A stretch of 64,000 nt of DNA from Herminiimonas sp. Lineage in GTDB: Bacteria; Pseudomonadota; Gammaproteobacteria; Burkholderiales; Burkholderiaceae_D. The first letter of the stretch is position 1. Every line of letters starts with the position of its first letter. Made by a program: the position numbers and the translations under genes. Shown piece by piece: positions 34,609 through 42,831 of this stretch. The notes below the pieces were generated by a model that did not search any database, was not told the origin of the DNA, and saw nothing but the letters and a program-made list of their open reading frames with translations. The stretch is taken from assembly GCA_028292265.1 (NCBI GenBank), contig JAQGMR010000066.1, forward strand, positions 62,001 to 126,000. Direction: 5' to 3'.

Positions 34609-35541
34609 TCATCCGCAATGCGCCGCTGGCAGCAAAACGTGCGGTTGAAGTTCTTCAATCCCCACTGCGCGATACCGTCCCTGCAAGCACAGCACAGCGG
34701 CCACAATCAAGCCCTGGCGTAACAGTGAAGCCGCCCTGGCCGCCCCGTCATGCAACGACTGCTGCACCACTGCATCTGGAAGAATACCAACCTCCACCGT
34801 CACCGGCAAATCGCCGAGATCCGAATCGTCCTTGATTGACGAAGCAGCGGCCCGGCGGATGGCGGGATGCTGTGCATTCACCGCATTGGCAATCATGGTC
34901 GCCGCCGCATCCGCGCTCGCGGCGTTGGCGGCGAGAACAGTCACGCTGTCGGCAATGCCCAAACTAAAGCTGCGGCCGCGCCAACCACTGGTTGCTATGC
35001 CGCGTACTGGCATGGCATGTGCAATGCAAAAGTCGGCATCGAGCGCCATGGTGGCCGTGGAACCGTCCACATCGGGTAGCCGAAGCTTGTCCAGGTCAGC
35101 GAACAGGCCGACCCTGTATTGCTGGCCTGGCGTGAGATGCAGGGCAATGTCGCCGCCATTGTTGATGAAGGCGCGCTGCACGCCGTCGTTGCCGGAAAAT
35201 TCCTTCATCAATTCGTCACCCACGGCGCCGGCCACCGCAGCCATCGGCGTGATAAAACCTGCGCGGTAGGGCCATACCGCCTGCAACATGCGGAGAGCGA
35301 CTGGCCCCTTCAAGGGCGATGGGACGGGTGCATTAAACGGTATCGGCTGGCGCAGTTGCGGCAACTCGGAAACCAGTCGCGGCAGGATGTCGGCGAAGCA
35401 CTGCCATGCGCGCTCCGTTGCGCGGTCGACTTCCGTGGCATCGCCGTCGGCCCGCAGGACAATGTCGATCGGGCCATGCTGGAAATGCCAGCGGCCGTCT
35501 GAAAGCCGCATGCGGGCCGGTCCCATTCCAGGCGCGTTCAT
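34609..35541 (-). CDS. UPF0280 (ApbE-like) family protein
   Basis: 310 aa. UPF0280 proteins are distant relatives of ApbE flavin transferases. The shared region is visible: MAAVAGAVGDELMKEF, FINNGGDIALHL and GIATSGWRGRSFSLGIADSVTVLAANAASADAAATMIANAV, matching ApbE's NxGGD and (V/I)ATSG segments. AAGG lies 6 bases before the ATG. It is 21 bases downstream of the 6-hydroxynicotinate reductase gene. The E. barkeri reductase is reported to carry covalently bound flavin, so attachment of that flavin is a reasonable hypothesis. No function has been shown for the family that I know of. Confidence 0.85.
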   Translation of the reverse strand: MNAPGMGPARMRLSDGRWHFQHGPIDIVLRADGDATEVDRATERAWQCFADILPRLVSELPQLRQPIPFNAPVPSPLKGPVALRMLQAVWPYRAGFITPMAAVAGAVGDELMKEFSGNDGVQRAFINNGGDIALHLTPGQQYRVGLFADLDKLRLPDVDGSTATMALDADFCIAHAMPVRGIATSGWRGRSFSLGIADSVTVLAANAASADAAATMIANAVNAQHPAIRRAAASSIKDDSDLGDLPVTVEVGILPDAVVQQSLHDGAARAASLLRQGLIVAAVLCLQGRYRAVGIEELQPHVLLPAAHCG

Positions 35542-35562
35542 GTTCGACCTTGCATGTGGTAC

Positions 35563-37275
35563 CTAGCCCAGCATCGGTGGCTGAAGCACCGGCCACGGAC
35601 CGGCCTCGTCCTGCCAGTCAAGTATACGGAAACGCTCCGCTGCGACCACGTCTTCAATGCGCCGCACCTTGTCCATGTGGCCACCTAGCGTGGCATAGGC
35701 ATCGCGCCGCATGGTGAATTCGATCGGCGCAACGATGGCCGGCGTCGGTACATACCCGAAGGCGTTGTCCGGCATGCGCATGACGTCGACCATGACGGTG
35801 ATGCCGCCGCCCGGCCAGACATAAGCCGGGGCGCCGCCGCAGGTGACGTTGACCAATGACTGCTTGATGGCGCGCGTCAGCCAGACCGGGTTCTCGGTGA
35901 CGCCGGCGCGAAGTGAGCCTCCGGCGCCCGCCAGGAACAGCACCGATGCCAAAGAAGGTTCGCAATTTTCACCGATGCGGTCCACCACCTTTTGCAGGAC
36001 GGCCGGCATGGGCGCAGCTTGCGGCTGAAGGTTTTCATCCAGCACGAAAAATTCCGCGTGCTCTCCGGTAGTCGAGGTCATCAAAAACTTCATGCCCGGC
36101 CGTGCAATTTTCGGGTCGAAGCCTTCAATGATGGAGAGCGGGTGCTGGATATCTGTACCGCCCCAGCCATTGCCCGGGTTCGCTACCTGGAAGTAGCGAC
36201 CTGGCGTGGACTTGCGACCGCGTATCTTGATGCCGGACGGCGGCATATCCAGACAGCGGCCGGCCTGATGCTCGGTCAACACACCGGTGATGTGGTCGTC
36301 CACCACCACCACTTCATCGACATGCCCAAACCACTGCTGCGCAAAAATGCCGATGGTGGCCGAGCCGCAGCCTACGCGCATGCGTCGTTCTTCCACGCCA
36401 TTGACGATCGGCGCCTTGCCGGCCTGGACTACGAGCGTTGCGCCACCTTCTATCACCAGTTCGACGGGTTGCCGGTTCCCGAGTGCCATCATCAGATCAC
36501 AGGTGATGCGCCCCTCTCTTTTACTGCCACCGGTCAGGTGATGCACGCCGCCCAGCGACAGCATCTGCGAGCCGTACTCAATGGTCGTGACATGCCCCAC
36601 GACTTCATTTTTGTGTCGGACTGCCGACTGCTCGGCTCCAAGATAGCGGTCGGTGTCGATCTTCACCTTGAAGCTGCAGTAGCTGAAGATGCCTTCGGTA
36701 ACGACGGTGACCATGTCGACGCCGTCAGCCTGGGACGACACGATGAACGGTGCTGGCTTGTAATCGGGATAGGTGGTTCCGGCGCCAACGCCGGTTACAA
36801 ATAGCTGGCTGTCGTCGGCTGATGCGGCGGACGATTCCATTGCCGAAGCAAGCACCGGACCGACCGCAGAATCAATTGCTGATTCAAACCCTGAGCCAGC
36901 GCTTGAGCGAGGCACCTCGCCGCGCGCGGCATCCGCCAACATCGGCATTGAAAAGGGCGGCTCGGGAGACAAGGCAAGGGTCGCGAAAGGCACCACATTC
37001 CCCGCAAGCGCGCGACCATCGCGCGCAATCCGGCGCATTAGCACCACAGGGTCGACCCGGGTCAGCATGCCATTCACATTGCCGTAGCGGTCGCACGCGC
37101 CGGTGCGGCCTTCGGTGATCTGGCAGAGTACCGGGCAGGCGTTGCATTCAACCTTGTTGACCGCCATGTTGGCACTGCGCGGCTTCGCGTGTTCCAGTAC
37201 GGTGGGGCCGGCCGTAACTGGTGTGGCGGGGTCGACGTTCTCGCTTCCGTGCCCTACCCTCGTGTGTTCGGTCAT
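35563..37275 (-). CDS. hnr: 6-hydroxynicotinate reductase homologue
   Basis: 570 aa. I recognise this as the Hnr-type protein annotated in nicotinate clusters. An N-terminal Fe-S motif is C44-x2-C47-x3-C51-x9-C61 (ECNACPVLCQITEGRTGAC). Further segments are GVGAGTTYPDYKPAPF, VTEGIFSYCSFKVKIDTDRYLG, MRVGCGSATIGIFAQQWFGHVDEVVVVDDHITG and NPGNGWGGTDI. Hnr reduces 6-hydroxynicotinate to 1,4,5,6-tetrahydro-6-oxonicotinate; the E. barkeri enzyme has covalent flavin and several Fe-S clusters. Residues about 121-157 are a Ser/Ala-rich low-complexity stretch that looks inserted. The ATG at 37275 lies just after the hydroxylase stop codon, with GAGGA upstream; the frame is open further up but overlaps that gene. 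Confidence 0.82.
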   Translation of the reverse strand: MTEHTRVGHGSENVDPATPVTAGPTVLEHAKPRSANMAVNKVECNACPVLCQITEGRTGACDRYGNVNGMLTRVDPVVLMRRIARDGRALAGNVVPFATLALSPEPPFSMPMLADAARGEVPRSSAGSGFESAIDSAVGPVLASAMESSAASADDSQLFVTGVGAGTTYPDYKPAPFIVSSQADGVDMVTVVTEGIFSYCSFKVKIDTDRYLGAEQSAVRHKNEVVGHVTTIEYGSQMLSLGGVHHLTGGSKREGRITCDLMMALGNRQPVELVIEGGATLVVQAGKAPIVNGVEERRMRVGCGSATIGIFAQQWFGHVDEVVVVDDHITGVLTEHQAGRCLDMPPSGIKIRGRKSTPGRYFQVANPGNGWGGTDIQHPLSIIEGFDPKIARPGMKFLMTSTTGEHAEFFVLDENLQPQAAPMPAVLQKVVDRIGENCEPSLASVLFLAGAGGSLRAGVTENPVWLTRAIKQSLVNVTCGGAPAYVWPGGGITVMVDVMRMPDNAFGYVPTPAIVAPIEFTMRRDAYATLGGHMDKVRRIEDVVAAERFRILDWQDEAGPWPVLQPPMLG

Positions 37276-37288
37276 GCTTTCGCGGTCC

Positions 37289-40138
37289 TCAGCTTTTGTC
37301 GTCGGCAACGGCGACCGCCGGCGTGGCATTGTCCACACCATGCGGCGAATCTATCAGTGCAAGGATCGCCTGCCGCACCCGGTCCGGCGTCGCCGGCAGG
37401 TGCCGCACCCGCGCTCCCGTGGCGTTGTAAATTGCATTCAGTATGGCTGGCGGCGTGGCGATCAGCGCTGGTTCACCGACACCCTTGGCGCCGAAAGGAC
37501 CGAGGGGCTCAGGGTCTTCAATGATGGTCGAGGTCACGGGAGGCATGTCGCCCACCGTCGGTATCAGGTAATCATGCAGGTTGTCCGTGCGACCGCTGAT
37601 GTATTCCTCCATCAGCGCCATACCTAGACCTTGCGCGACGCCGCCTTCTATCTGCCCTTCGACCTGAGTCGGATTCACCGCGCGTCCAACGTCGTGCGCC
37701 GCATGCACGTGCAGAACCTTGACCGTGCCGAGATCAAGGTCCACTTCCACCTGCGCCATCTGGGCCGCGAAGGCGTAGGTGGCGTAGGGCGACCCCTGTC
37801 CGTCGGCGTCGAGCGGTATGGTGGGTGGATTGAAGTAGCCGCGACCGGTTGCAACGTCGCCCCGCTTGTTCGCCGCCAGCGTGCGCAGATCAAGGGATTT
37901 CTCGATGCCGTCAGCGCTTCCATGCAGCATGCTGCCTTCGAGCCGCAACAGGGCATCGGATTCCAGACCAAGCAGTTCCAGAAGTTGGCGGCGCAAGTCT
38001 TCGCCAGCAAAGCGCGCTGCATTGCCGGAGACGAAGGTCTGGCGCGATGCGGAAGACTTGCCCGCGTCTTCAGTCAGGTCCGTGTCGCCAATGACCTGGT
38101 CTACCAGCGCGATCGGAAGACCGACCGCATCGGCAAAAACCTGCGGTATGACGGTGCCGCTGCCCTGTCCGATTTCCTGAGCGCCGTTGTAAAGAAACAG
38201 CCTCCCGTTACTGCGCAGCGCCGCGGTCATGGTGGAAGGATTGGCGATCACGGTGTTGCCAATGCCGTACCACATGCTGGCAACGCCGATGCCGCGCCGC
38301 TGGCGCAAACCGTCACGACCGGCCGCGCTATTGAAGTCGCGCACTGCGGTCAGCCCCGCATTCCAGGCTGGCTGCAGCGCCTCCAGGCATTGCCGCATTC
38401 CGACGCTCGCGGTGAGTACCTGCCCGGTGGCGGTAGGCTGTCCCGCGCGGATCGCATTCTTGAGCCGGAATGCAAGCGGGTCCATGCCGACCTTTAACGC
38501 CAGTTCGTCAATCAGCGCCTCTGTAGCGACGTGCGCCTGCGGCACGCCAAAACCGCGGAAGGCGCCGCCAATGGCATTGTTGGTGTAGACGGCGCGCGTC
38601 AGGGCACGCAGGTGCGGCACGTAGTACGGTCCAGTTGCATGCACCGGCACACGATTGGCCACGGTGCTGCCCCAGCTTGCATAGGCCCCAGTATTAAAAT
38701 CGGCGTGGAAATCGAGCGCAAGCAGGTTGCCCTCTTCGTCGCAGCCGAAACGCGCGCGGATGCGTGACGGATGGCGCTTGGTGGTAGAGAGCATCGATTC
38801 GGCACGGGTGTAGACCGCGCGCACCGAACGCTTCAGCTTCCATGCGGCGACTGCCAAAAGCGGCTGGATAGCGACATCGAGCTTGCCGCCAAATCCGCCG
38901 CCGACCGCGGACGGCACAATGTGCACCGCCGAGTGCGGCAGCTTCAGGACACGCGCAACTTCGTCCCGGTCCATTACCGGGGTTTGCGTGCTGGCAAAAA
39001 TGCGGATGCGCTGCTCTCCCTTTTCTTCAAATATCTCTGCATAGCCGGCTTCAGGTTCGATGTAGGCATGCTCGACATAGGCCGTGCGGAATTCTCCTTC
39101 GGCCACGAACGCGGCTTCGCGCAGCACCTGTTCGGCGTTTCCCTTGGCCACGCGTCCACGACACAGCACGTTTTCTGGCGCAAAATCATGAATCAGCGCG
39201 CCAGTTTCCACGAGTGCCTTTTCCGGCGAATCGAGCGCGGGCTCCGGGCGCCATGCAATCGGTATGGCGGCTTCTGGAATGGACAGGATGGCGTCCATTT
39301 CGCCCAGCAGGAGCATGACCGCTTCGCCCCGCATGCGGACATGGCCGTCGGCCAGAACCGGCTGGTCCTTCGGAACCGGGAAGACGCAGAAGCTGTTTTC
39401 CGGCACGTCGCGCGCCGTGAGGATTGCTTCCACTTGCGGATACTCGCGTTGGAAGCGATCAAGGTCGCCAATGGTGAAGCGAGCACGGGCGTGTGGCGAG
39501 CGAACCGTGCGCATCCACAGGCTGTCAGCTGGATATTTGTCCGCACCGAATATTTCAGCGCCAACAAGTTTCGCCGGCCCGTCGAGCCGCGTCATGCGGG
39601 CGCCCACGGCGCGACCCGCGCCAAGCTCTGAAGGCGCATCCGCACGCAATGCGCCAAGAGCGTCGTTCGCGCCGACCTCGAGCACTGCCGCCACAATTTT
39701 GCGGTATCCGGTGCAGCGGCATAGAACGCCCGCCAGGCCATCTTGCACCTGCTGTTCAGTGGGATGCGGATGACGTCGCAAAACGTCGGTGGCGGCCATC
39801 AGCATGCCTGGCGTGCAGATGCCGCATTGCGCCGCGCCGTGCGCAAGGAACGCCTTCTGCAAGGCGTTCAGATCGCCGTTTTCAGCAAGACCTTCCACCG
39901 TGGTGATCGATTTTCCGGCGCATTGCGCGGCCGCGGTAATGCACGAGCAAACCTGCTTGCCATCGAGCAAGACGGTGCAGGCGCCGCAGTCGCCGGCGTG
40001 GCAACCAACCTTGGTGCCGGTCAGACCGAAGTCGTCACGCAGGACGTCGGATAAGCGCTTCGCAGGCGGTCCGGCAAAAGCCACGACCTTGCCATTGACC
40101 CGCAGTGCGAGCGCTTGCAGTTCCACCGCCTGGTTCAT
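37289..40138 (-). CDS. Fused [2Fe-2S]/molybdopterin subunit of a xanthine dehydrogenase-family hydroxylase (putative nicotinate dehydrogenase)
   Basis: 949 aa. Residues about 10-165 carry two [2Fe-2S] clusters: GCHAGDCGACTVLLDGKQVC and CGICTPG...CRCTGYRK. After a short linker come the aldehyde oxidase/xanthine dehydrogenase a/b hammerhead and the molybdopterin-binding domains, with GGGFGGKLDVAIQPLLA, GAFRGFGVPQAH, QEIGQGSGTVIPQV and the catalytic Glu in GAKGVGEPALIATPPAILNAI. Such enzymes hydroxylate N-heterocycles with water. Placement beside hnr and ena predicts nicotinate C6 hydroxylation. The small and large subunits are one chain here, unlike the separate ndhS/ndhL/ndhM of E. barkeri. 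Confidence 0.88.
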   Translation of the reverse strand: MNQAVELQALALRVNGKVVAFAGPPAKRLSDVLRDDFGLTGTKVGCHAGDCGACTVLLDGKQVCSCITAAAQCAGKSITTVEGLAENGDLNALQKAFLAHGAAQCGICTPGMLMAATDVLRRHPHPTEQQVQDGLAGVLCRCTGYRKIVAAVLEVGANDALGALRADAPSELGAGRAVGARMTRLDGPAKLVGAEIFGADKYPADSLWMRTVRSPHARARFTIGDLDRFQREYPQVEAILTARDVPENSFCVFPVPKDQPVLADGHVRMRGEAVMLLLGEMDAILSIPEAAIPIAWRPEPALDSPEKALVETGALIHDFAPENVLCRGRVAKGNAEQVLREAAFVAEGEFRTAYVEHAYIEPEAGYAEIFEEKGEQRIRIFASTQTPVMDRDEVARVLKLPHSAVHIVPSAVGGGFGGKLDVAIQPLLAVAAWKLKRSVRAVYTRAESMLSTTKRHPSRIRARFGCDEEGNLLALDFHADFNTGAYASWGSTVANRVPVHATGPYYVPHLRALTRAVYTNNAIGGAFRGFGVPQAHVATEALIDELALKVGMDPLAFRLKNAIRAGQPTATGQVLTASVGMRQCLEALQPAWNAGLTAVRDFNSAAGRDGLRQRRGIGVASMWYGIGNTVIANPSTMTAALRSNGRLFLYNGAQEIGQGSGTVIPQVFADAVGLPIALVDQVIGDTDLTEDAGKSSASRQTFVSGNAARFAGEDLRRQLLELLGLESDALLRLEGSMLHGSADGIEKSLDLRTLAANKRGDVATGRGYFNPPTIPLDADGQGSPYATYAFAAQMAQVEVDLDLGTVKVLHVHAAHDVGRAVNPTQVEGQIEGGVAQGLGMALMEEYISGRTDNLHDYLIPTVGDMPPVTSTIIEDPEPLGPFGAKGVGEPALIATPPAILNAIYNATGARVRHLPATPDRVRQAILALIDSPHGVDNATPAVAVADDKS

Positions 40139-41004
40139 TGCAGCGTCTCCTGCAGTGTCCGCCGGATCAGCGTCATTGCTGCGTCGCGACGGTAGGATCC
40201 CGTGCCGCGCACATCATCGATTGGCGTAAGTGGTTGCAGGTCATCGGCGGCCAGCAGTTCTGTGAGGTCGGTATTGATTGGCTGTCCGATCAGTTTGCGT
40301 TCGAGCGACAGAAGCCGCAATGCGCGTGCCGAGCATGCGCCGACGGCGACGCCGGCATAGTCAATCTGCCCGGCATCGTTGGTATCGAGCACGACGGCGA
40401 CCATGACAATTGAAATGACGAGATAGCGGCGGTGCCCGAGTTTCTGAAAGCTGCTGCGGGCGTGCCGCCGGCGAGGAATGAGGATGCCGCTTACCAGTTC
40501 GTCCGGGCGACGTGCGGTCCGGCGACTGCCCAGCACAAATTCTTGCAGCGCCACGCAGCGAACGCCAGAGAGGGAAGTCAATTCGATCTGCGCATCCAGC
40601 GCCATCAGGACCGGAATGCCGTCCGCTGCCGGCGAGGCATTGCAGACGTTACCGGCGATAGTCCCCATGTTCTGAACCTGGATGCCGCCGACATCGCGCG
40701 CTGCATTGCGCAGGCCTCGAAGCGTCGCCAGCAGTGACGGCTCAAGCTCGGCCCGCAAGATGTCGCTCCAGGTGGTGGCCGGCCCGATCCGCCAATGCGC
40801 GCCTTCTTCACGCAGACCGCGCAGCGATCCAATGTTGGAAATGTCGAGTATGGATTCGTTGACGGGAAGTCCGCTGCGAGCGGCGTAGAAATCTGTGCCG
40901 CCGGCAAGAATTGTGAGCGGCCTCGTGGCGAGCGCGCTGACTGCGTCGAAAACATTATCGGGCCGCAAATACGCGGCACCCCCCCCACTCGGCAAAGCAC
41001 TCAA
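40135..41004 (-). CDS. FAD-binding subunit of the molybdenum hydroxylase
   Basis: 289 aa. Xanthine dehydrogenase medium-subunit features: AAYLRPDNVFDAVSALA, the FAD motif LTILAGGTDFYAARSG, VGGIQVQNMGTIAGNVCNASPAADGIPVLMALDAQIEL and a CO-dehydrogenase flavoprotein-like C-terminus. The frame starts with TTG at 41004, preceded by AAGGAG 6 bases upstream. It overlaps the molybdopterin gene by 4 bases and is the first gene of the 22-kb minus-strand cluster. It passes electrons from the Fe-S clusters to the acceptor. Confidence 0.9.
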   Translation of the reverse strand: MSALPSGGGAAYLRPDNVFDAVSALATRPLTILAGGTDFYAARSGLPVNESILDISNIGSLRGLREEGAHWRIGPATTWSDILRAELEPSLLATLRGLRNAARDVGGIQVQNMGTIAGNVCNASPAADGIPVLMALDAQIELTSLSGVRCVALQEFVLGSRRTARRPDELVSGILIPRRRHARSSFQKLGHRRYLVISIVMVAVVLDTNDAGQIDYAGVAVGACSARALRLLSLERKLIGQPINTDLTELLAADDLQPLTPIDDVRGTGSYRRDAAMTLIRRTLQETLQ

Positions 41005-41440
41005 TGCCTTCTCCTTCAGCCAACGTCAATGTTATTGGTGCAGCGGCGCCTGGATGGATTCACTTCGGGCGCAAGCCTTGTTCCCTGCCTCTCTCAACAG
41101 CCAACACCGGTTTGCAGCTTCCCGCCCTGCCGACGCTTGGTCCTGCAGTCCCGTGTCGATTGAGACTTATCCCGGGTCGATCCCAACTCGATCCCAAATC
41201 GATCCCAAATCGATCCCAAATCGATCCCAGGTTCATCCGTGAATCGGGTTCCTGATCTGTTTTGAGACTATTACAGCCCAGTTTCGAATCAACGCCAATT
41301 CAGTCCGAATTTACACCGGGAAGTTCGCGAAATTCAGTATCCACTACATTTTCGTCAAGTTAGCATGATTGTTTGACAGTCGCAATGATGCGGCGCGGCC
41401 CCACCGGTTAGAATCAAGCTGCCATCTGGGAGCGCTCTCC
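41005..41440. other. 436-bp divergent control region between the nicotinate cluster and the TetR gene
   Basis: It must hold the promoters of both divergent units. The left half carries an 11-bp tandem repeat (41174-41239). Right after it, GTGAATCGGGTTCCTGAT (from 41239) resembles one side of the perfect palindrome upstream of hemA. A loose inverted repeat GAATTT...AAATTC lies near 41310-41340. No clear TetR operator is identified. Confidence 0.5.
41174..41239. repeat. 11-bp tandem repeat, six copies
   Basis: Units at 41174, 41185, 41196, 41207, 41218 and 41229. Three consecutive copies are identical (AAATCGATCCC); the outer ones diverge (GGGTCGATCCC, AACTCGATCCC, AGGTTCATCCG). It lies in the control region of the nicotinate cluster, 170 bases upstream of its first gene. 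Confidence 0.92.
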
Positions 41441-42184
41441 ATGCCGACGAAGCCCCGCTCTACCGCAACTGCAGCGCCGCGAAAGAAGCCGGCCGACAAG
41501 CCGACTCGCGGCACGCAGGCGCGTGCCGTATCGACCCGCGATGCGATCCTGCGAGCGGCGATTCGGGTGTTTGCGAAGGATGGCATGTCGGGCGGACGCG
41601 TCGAGACAATCTCCCGCCTCGCCAAAACGCATGACCGGATGATCTACTACTATTTCGGCAGCAAGGAAAAGCTGTTCATCGAAGTGCTGGAAACGATTTA
41701 CCAGCGCATGAACGATGCCGAGGCGGCCTTGCGCATTGACAGTGCCGATCCGGTCGCTGCGCTCACTGCCGTAGTGCACTTTACCTTGCAGTACTACCTC
41801 GACCATCCGGAGTTTATGACGTTGCTGAACAGCGAGAATCTCCATCGCGGGAAGCATCTGAAAAAATCTGTGCGGGTCGCTGAACTGTCATCGCCGGCAG
41901 TCAGTATCCTTGCCCAGATACTGGCTGCCGGGTCGGAGCGCGGATTGTTCCGCAAAGACTTGAGCGCGCGAGACTTGTATCTGGCGATTGCGGCCCTTGG
42001 CTATTTCTACCTGTCGAACCGCTACACCCTGTCGGCATTCCTGAACACTGATCTGATGCAGCGCGATGCCGTGGCGCACTGGCGCGAGTTCATGACGGGC
42101 ACAGTTCTGCGCACGGTCGCGGCCAACCCCGTGCCGGCGGCCGCAGGCAGCAAACTCAAGGCAATAGTTCCAGGACGGCCATAG
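41441..42184 (+). CDS. TetR-family transcriptional regulator
   Basis: 247 aa. After a basic Ala/Pro/Lys-rich leader of about 33 residues comes the TetR helix-turn-helix: TRDAILRAAIRVFAKDGMSGGRVETISRLAKTHDRMIYYYFGSKEKLFIEVLETIY. The C-terminal ligand domain is all-helical. The ATG at 41441 has GGGAG 8 bases upstream; the frame is open 24 codons further. It faces the nicotinate cluster and is its likely repressor, comparable in position and family to NicS of Pseudomonas putida. The inducer would be nicotinate or 6-hydroxynicotinate, by inference. Confidence 0.88.
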   Translation: MPTKPRSTATAAPRKKPADKPTRGTQARAVSTRDAILRAAIRVFAKDGMSGGRVETISRLAKTHDRMIYYYFGSKEKLFIEVLETIYQRMNDAEAALRIDSADPVAALTAVVHFTLQYYLDHPEFMTLLNSENLHRGKHLKKSVRVAELSSPAVSILAQILAAGSERGLFRKDLSARDLYLAIAALGYFYLSNRYTLSAFLNTDLMQRDAVAHWREFMTGTVLRTVAANPVPAAAGSKLKAIVPGRP

Positions 42185-42264
42185 CCGACTTTCCGGTGCA
42201 CAGAAAACGCAACACTGTAGAGCGCACCCGGCCGTCCTGACTAACTGACTAACTAACGGACTGA

Positions 42265-42570
42265 CTAAGCGTTCGATTCGGACAGCAGCGTGAAATGCTC
42301 GACTGAGGGCGGCGCGGCAAAGAACGGGCCGACGATTGCACGCCATTGCTGGAAATCTGGCGACTGGCGGAAATCGATCGTGTGGTTTTCCAGAGTCTCC
42401 CAGAAGATCATCAAGAGATAGCGCTCCGGCGACTCAATGCCCTTGTTCACCTTGTAGCCGCGAAATCCCTTTGCACGGCTGATGACTTCAGTGACGCCAC
42501 GCACGATCGCGGCATCGAAGGCGGCCTGTTGACCGGGTTGAATTCGGAGTTCGGCGAGTTCGATGATCAT
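42265..42570 (-). CDS. Antibiotic biosynthesis monooxygenase (ABM)-domain protein
   Basis: About 101 aa from the ATG at 42570. Dimeric ferredoxin-like ABM fold features: MIIELAELRIQPGQQAAFDAAIVRGVTEVISRAKGFRGYKVNKGIESPERYLLMIFWETLENHTIDFRQSPDFQQWRAIVGPFF. Such proteins are small oxygenases or heme-degrading or detoxifying enzymes; the active role here is unknown. It is convergent with the TetR gene, and the region before its stop has a short GACTAACT-type repeat. Confidence 0.85.
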   Translation of the reverse strand: MIIELAELRIQPGQQAAFDAAIVRGVTEVISRAKGFRGYKVNKGIESPERYLLMIFWETLENHTIDFRQSPDFQQWRAIVGPFFAAPPSVEHFTLLSESNA

Positions 42571-42831
42571 GGCTGGATCGTCTTTCAAAGAAAGGAAGGG
42601 AAACCAGATTATACGTAGTGCAATTCGCCATGCACCGCTACGCTGGATGGTTGCCGGCTCCCATGCCGTACGCTGGAACCTTGGCTATGAGACTAGCGCA
42701 CAGGAAAGTACCCGGACCCTGATCGCGTCCGTCATGCTATTGACTATTGGAAATGCTGTGTACACTAATCGTACATACAGTCCAATCCAAGACCTTGCCC
42801 TACTCCGAAAAGTCGACAACCACAGCCATCC

